A stretch of DNA of 9,136 bases, from positions 1 to 9,136 of the forward strand of contig CAMBJF010000085.1 of assembly GCA_945867875.1 (NCBI GenBank), in the 5' to 3' direction. Below are positions 5,912 through 9,136 of this stretch, one piece after another. The notes beneath the pieces were generated by a model. The model searched no databases. It was not told where the DNA came from and saw only the letters and a program-made list of their open reading frames with translations. How positions within the stretch are numbered: position 1 is the stretch's first letter; each line of letters opens with the position of its first letter. The translations under genes were made by a program, and so were the position numbers. This stretch comes from an uncultured Ruminococcus sp. (GTDB lineage: Bacteria > Bacillota > Clostridia > Oscillospirales > Ruminococcaceae).

Positions 5912-8301
5912 ACAAACACTATAAAACTCTGGAATTACATAAAATTCTCGATATGCTTTCAGAGCAGGCGGGCAACGACGAGACCCGCCGTATGATAGCG
6001 GAGCTTGAGCCTGAAACGGATATCGACAAGGTAAAGGAGAGCCTAAAAAAGACCGAGGACGCTTTTGAGCTGTCGGTGAAATTCGGCACACCTCCTTTTT
6101 ACAATTTCAAGGACGTGAGAGGTTCGCTGCAAAGGGCACAGTCGGGTTCGAGCCTTTCACTGAGAGAGCTTCTTGACATCTGCTCAATGCTCAAACAAAT
6201 TCGTGGGCTTACTGATTACCACGCCTCCTGCGGCGATGTTCAGACTGTGCTTGACCCGCTTTTTGAGGAGCTTTCTCCCAACAAGTGGCTTGAAGATAAG
6301 ATTCAGAACGCAATTCTCACCGAGGACGAAATTGCCGATACCGCCAGTGCGGAGCTTGCAAATATCAGGCGGAAAATTGCTCAGGCAGGCGTGCGCATAA
6401 GAGAGAGCCTTGACAAAATGGTGCGCTCGGCGGACATTCAGAAATCTCTTATGGACAACATCGTTACCGTCCGTGACGGCAGATATGTTCTCCCCGTCAA
6501 GGCGGAGTACAAGGGAAATGTCCGTGGTATCGTTCACGCCTCCTCCGCAACGGGCTCAACCCTTTTTATTGAGCCTGAGGCTGTTGTTGAGGCGAACAAT
6601 GATATCCGTGTGCTCCAGGGCAGGGAGCAGGAGGAGATCGAGCGCATTATCGCTGAGCTTTCTTCCGACTGTGCTTCCTGTGCGGAGACGATGAAGCGGG
6701 ATTATTTCACCTGTGCGGAGCTTAACCTTTATTTTGCAAAATCGAACCTTGGCGCCAAAATGAGGGCGACCGTTCCCGAAATTTCCGATGACGGCATTCT
6801 TGAACTGAAAAAAGCCCGTCACCCTCTTATTGATGCTGAAAAAGTCGTGCCCGTGGATATTTCCGTGGGCAGGGATTACAGCACCCTTATCGTAACGGGC
6901 CCCAACACAGGCGGTAAGACAGTTCTGCTGAAAACTGCGGGACTTCTCACGGCTATGGCGATGTGCGGTATGATGGTGCCTGCGGGGGACGGCACGAAGA
7001 TATCCGTTTTCCGCCACATTCTCGTTGATATTGGCGATATGCAGAGCATCGAGCAGAGCCTTTCCACATTCTCCTCCCATATGAGCAATGTGGTGCAGAT
7101 ACTTAGAACTGCGGACGAAAGCTCCCTTATTCTCATAGATGAGCTTGGCTCGGGAACTGACCCTGTTGAGGGTGCGGCGCTGGCTGTGTCCATTATCGAG
7201 GCTCTTATGAAAAAGGGCAGCAGGATATTCGTTACCACTCATTATCAGGAGCTTAAGCTTTTCGCCATCGAGCGTGAAAATGTGGAGAATGCCTCCTGCG
7301 AATTTGATGTTAAAACTTTACAGCCCACGTACAGGCTGATAATCGGCTCTCCGGGAAAATCAAATGCATTTTCTATATCCTCAAAGCTTGGTATTCCCCG
7401 GGAAATAATCGACGAAGCAAAGTCCCTCGTTTCCGCTGACAACCGCCGTTTTGAAGAGGTGGTAGCCCAGCTTGAAGCATCACGAAGAGCACTTGACAGG
7501 CAGAACACCGAGCTTGCACGGCTCAGAAAAGAAGCCGAGGAAAAGGAACAGGCTCTTGAAAAGGAGCGGGAGGAGTTTGAAGCCCGCAAGGACGATGAGT
7601 TTGAAAAGGCGAGAACTCAGGCTATGCGCATCGTTGAGAACTGCCGTATGCAGTCGGAAAAGCTCCTTGATGAGCTTTCGGACATACGGAAGGAGCGGAA
7701 CAAGGAGGCTTTCGACAAGCGTTCATCGGCTGCAAAGTCAATGAGCCGTTCTTCCCTTGACAAGATGTATGATGAGGCAAATCCTGTGAGAAAGCGGGAG
7801 CTGAAAGAGTACAAGCCGCCCCGACCCTATAAGCGTGGTGACAACGTTATCGTTGCGGACATCGGCAAAAAGGGCATTCTTGCGTCCGACCCCGACAGCA
7901 GCGGAAATGTTTTCGTTCAGGTGGGCATTATGAAAACCAAGACCAACATCAGCCATCTCCGACTTGCGGAGGAGGACAAGGTCACGGTTGGCAATAAGAA
8001 AAAATCCCCTGCATCACGGGTCTCCAAGGTTGGCGTCAGCGGAAAGACTGAGCGCAAAAGCTCCCTTGAGCTTGATATCCGTGGCTGCGCCATTGACGAG
8101 GGTATCCACGAGGTGGACAGATTTATCGACAATGCTGTTATGCTGAATGCAGGCATTGTGACCATTATCCACGGCAAGGGCACGGGACTTCTGAGACAGG
8201 GAATACAGCGTCATCTCAGATCGCACCCCTCTGTCAAGAGCTTCAGAAACGGTGTTTTCGGCGAGGGCGAGGACGGAGTTACTGTGGTCGAACTGAAATA
8301 A
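5908..8301 (+). CDS. mutS2: MutS2 family endonuclease/ATPase with Smr domain
   Basis: MutS2 is a MutS homologue without the mismatch-recognition domain. Bacterial members have been linked to limiting recombination and, in B. subtilis, to rescuing collided ribosomes. This copy is full length at 797 aa. Residues 1-300 are the core and clamp region. The ATPase domain (about 300-510) has Walker A GPNTGGKT (331-338), Walker B LILIDELGSGTD (407-418) and the TTH motif (443-445). Residues about 512-605 are a charged coiled coil. A KOW-like segment (641-686) follows, then a basic linker and the C-terminal Smr nuclease domain (719-797) with LDIRG (722-726) and HGKGTG (755-760), both diagnostic. The start overlaps the recO stop as ATGA, with GAGG at 5894-5897 upstream. 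It is the last gene before a strong terminator. No inactivating change is seen. Confidence 0.98.
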   Translation: MNKHYKTLELHKILDMLSEQAGNDETRRMIAELEPETDIDKVKESLKKTEDAFELSVKFGTPPFYNFKDVRGSLQRAQSGSSLSLRELLDICSMLKQIRGLTDYHASCGDVQTVLDPLFEELSPNKWLEDKIQNAILTEDEIADTASAELANIRRKIAQAGVRIRESLDKMVRSADIQKSLMDNIVTVRDGRYVLPVKAEYKGNVRGIVHASSATGSTLFIEPEAVVEANNDIRVLQGREQEEIERIIAELSSDCASCAETMKRDYFTCAELNLYFAKSNLGAKMRATVPEISDDGILELKKARHPLIDAEKVVPVDISVGRDYSTLIVTGPNTGGKTVLLKTAGLLTAMAMCGMMVPAGDGTKISVFRHILVDIGDMQSIEQSLSTFSSHMSNVVQILRTADESSLILIDELGSGTDPVEGAALAVSIIEALMKKGSRIFVTTHYQELKLFAIERENVENASCEFDVKTLQPTYRLIIGSPGKSNAFSISSKLGIPREIIDEAKSLVSADNRRFEEVVAQLEASRRALDRQNTELARLRKEAEEKEQALEKEREEFEARKDDEFEKARTQAMRIVENCRMQSEKLLDELSDIRKERNKEAFDKRSSAAKSMSRSSLDKMYDEANPVRKRELKEYKPPRPYKRGDNVIVADIGKKGILASDPDSSGNVFVQVGIMKTKTNISHLRLAEEDKVTVGNKKKSPASRVSKVGVSGKTERKSSLELDIRGCAIDEGIHEVDRFIDNAVMLNAGIVTIIHGKGTGLLRQGIQRHLRSHPSVKSFRNGVFGEGEDGVTVVELK

Positions 8302-8315
8302 TCTTAGACAAACTA

Positions 8316-8352
8316 AAACGGACTGCTTTCCAAATCGGAGAGCAGTCCGTTT
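8316..8352. terminator. Bidirectional intrinsic terminator between mutS2 and aspS
   Basis: Arms AAACGGACTGCT (8316-8327) and AGCAGTCCGTTT (8341-8352) pair perfectly over 12 bp. Four more pairs inside (8328-8331 with 8337-8340, one of them G-U) leave a 5-nt loop, AAATC. The forward side is followed by a T-rich tract (TTTCTTATATT), and the reverse side ends in TTTTAGTTTG. It lies 14 bp after the mutS2 stop and 17 bp after the aspS stop, so one hairpin serves both convergent genes. Confidence 0.92.
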
Positions 8353-8369
8353 CTTATATTATCTTATGA

Positions 8370-9091
8370 TCATTCCTCAGTCTTAACGACCTTGATGCCG
8401 AGAATATCAAGGCTCTCGTCATCGACCTTTGCGGGGCAGTCGCTCATAAGCTCGGAAGCGTTCTGTACCTTGGGGAATGCGGTAACGTCACGGAGGCTGT
8501 CAGCACCGCACATTATCATTGCCAGACGGTCAAGACCGATGCCCATTCCGCCGTGGGGAGCTGCGCCGTATTTATACGCATCAACAAGGAATCCGAACTT
8601 TGCCTGAATTTCCTCATCGGTGAGACCGAGGGACTCAAACATCTTCTGCTGGAGCTCATAATCGGTGATTCTGATAGAGCCGCTGGAAAGCTCTGTGCCG
8701 TTCAGAACAAGGTCATATGCTTTTGCAAATACCTTTTCGGGTGCGGTGTCAAGATACTGGAGGCACTCGTCCATAGGCATTGTGAAGGGGTGGTGCATAG
8801 CGTCCCAGTGCTGAGTTTCCTCGTTCCACTCGAAGAAGGGAAACTCGGTTATCCACAGGAAATTGAACATTCCCTCAGGGATAATGTCAAGCTGCTTGGC
8901 GGTTTTCAGTCTCAGTGCGCCGAGAGATGTGAGAACGGTGTTCTTCTTGTCGGCGATGATGAATACAACATCGCCCTTTTCTGCGCCTGCCTTTGCAAGG
9001 ATAGCGTCAAGCTCACCCTCGCCTAAGAATTTGCCGAAAGAGCAGTTGGGTGCGTCATCTACCCATCTGATGTATGCGAGACCCTTTACGC
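8370..9091 (-). CDS. aspS: Aspartyl-tRNA synthetase, C-terminal part (5' end missing)
   Basis: This encodes the last 240 or so residues of a bacterial-type aspartyl-tRNA synthetase, a class II enzyme that charges tRNA-Asp (family length about 590 aa). Reading from 9091 downward, the fragment opens with GVKGLAYIRW and the GAD insertion domain, typical of bacterial AspRS. Then come FNFLWITEFPFFEW and HHPFTMP, the class II motif 3 region GMGIGLDRLAM, and DVTAFPK near the end. The stop TGA is at 8372-8370. The anticodon-binding domain and catalytic motifs 1 and 2 are missing, so discriminating and non-discriminating forms cannot be told apart. The truncation is technical: coding sequence runs without a break to 9091, where adapter sequence begins. 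The internal ATG at 8870-8868 is not the true start, although automatic callers may choose it. The gene converges on mutS2. Confidence 0.95.
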
Positions 9092-9136
9092 CTGTCTCTT
9101 ATACACATCTGACGCTGCCGACGATATGCAGTGTGT
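9092..9136. other. Illumina Nextera adapter read-through (non-genomic)
   Basis: Bases 9092-9110, CTGTCTCTTATACACATCT, are the reverse complement of the 19-bp Tn5 mosaic end used in Nextera libraries. Bases 9111-9124, GACGCTGCCGACGA, are the reverse complement of the P5-side read-1 primer segment. Bases 9125-9132, TATGCAGT, are the reverse complement of ACTGCATA, which I recall as Nextera i5 index S506. Bases 9133-9136, GTGT, are the first bases of the P5 continuation. The order and spacing match the library adapter exactly. Base 9092 could equally be the last genomic base, since both would be C. Confidence 0.98.

Noticed and set aside
6556..7242. 228-codon open frame on the minus strand inside mutS2
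   Set aside because: It is antisense to the MutS2 ATPase domain, with no motif and no promoter.
8553..9026. 157-codon forward open frame at the right end
   Set aside because: It is antisense to clear AspRS sequence on the minus strand.
9092..9110. Tn5/IS50-type transposon end next to aspS
   Set aside because: It is the synthetic hyperactive mosaic end, followed directly by Illumina primer and index sequence and not by transposon DNA.

Overview
The window looks like the end of a contig from an anaerobic, low- to mid-GC Firmicute of the Clostridia, most likely Ruminococcus or a close relative. This is inferred from the gene order phoH-ybeY-dgkA-era-yqzL-recO, the Bacillota-type MutS2 and YqzL-like protein, the GG-rich Shine-Dalgarno sites, and a secreted leucine-rich-repeat protein with an EF-hand-like loop and a C-terminal fibronectin III domain. 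No database search was possible, so the genus is a guess.

Layout. Bases 1-184 are an AT-rich control region with a strong sigma-A-type promoter (TTGACA, 18 bp, TATAAT) driving a secreted LRR protein (185-1918), and a possible divergent promoter firing off the left edge. A second promoter with an extended -10 box (about 1977-2005) begins a tightly packed forward operon: phoH, ybeY, dgkA, era, a yqzL-like small gene, recO and mutS2. Several junctions overlap (ybeY/dgkA by 11 bp, yqzL/recO by 62 bp, recO/mutS2 as ATGA). After mutS2 comes one long hairpin (8316-8352) that can terminate transcription from both sides. The convergent minus-strand gene is the C-terminal part of aspS (8370-9091).

How the genes fit together. 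The operon joins ribosome and rRNA maturation (YbeY, Era, probably PhoH), lipid carrier or diacylglycerol phosphorylation (DgkA/UdpK) and DNA repair (RecO, MutS2). This is a housekeeping cluster related to the Bacillus subtilis yqfF-phoH-era-recO region, but without cdd, the pgpH-type gene yqfF and the sporulation genes yqfC-yqfD, and with mutS2 attached at the end. The LRR gene has its own promoter and seems functionally separate, probably a surface or secreted binding protein.

The last 45 bases (9092-9136) are not genomic. They match the Illumina Nextera read-through adapter: the transposon mosaic end, the P5-side read-1 primer sequence, an 8-base i5 index and the first bases of P5. They truncate aspS artificially and put a false in-frame stop in front of it. 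I found no convincing undescribed system here. The most notable points are the adapter artefact, the cysteine-laddered LRR protein, the long yqzL/recO overlap and the variant RecO zinc-ligand set.
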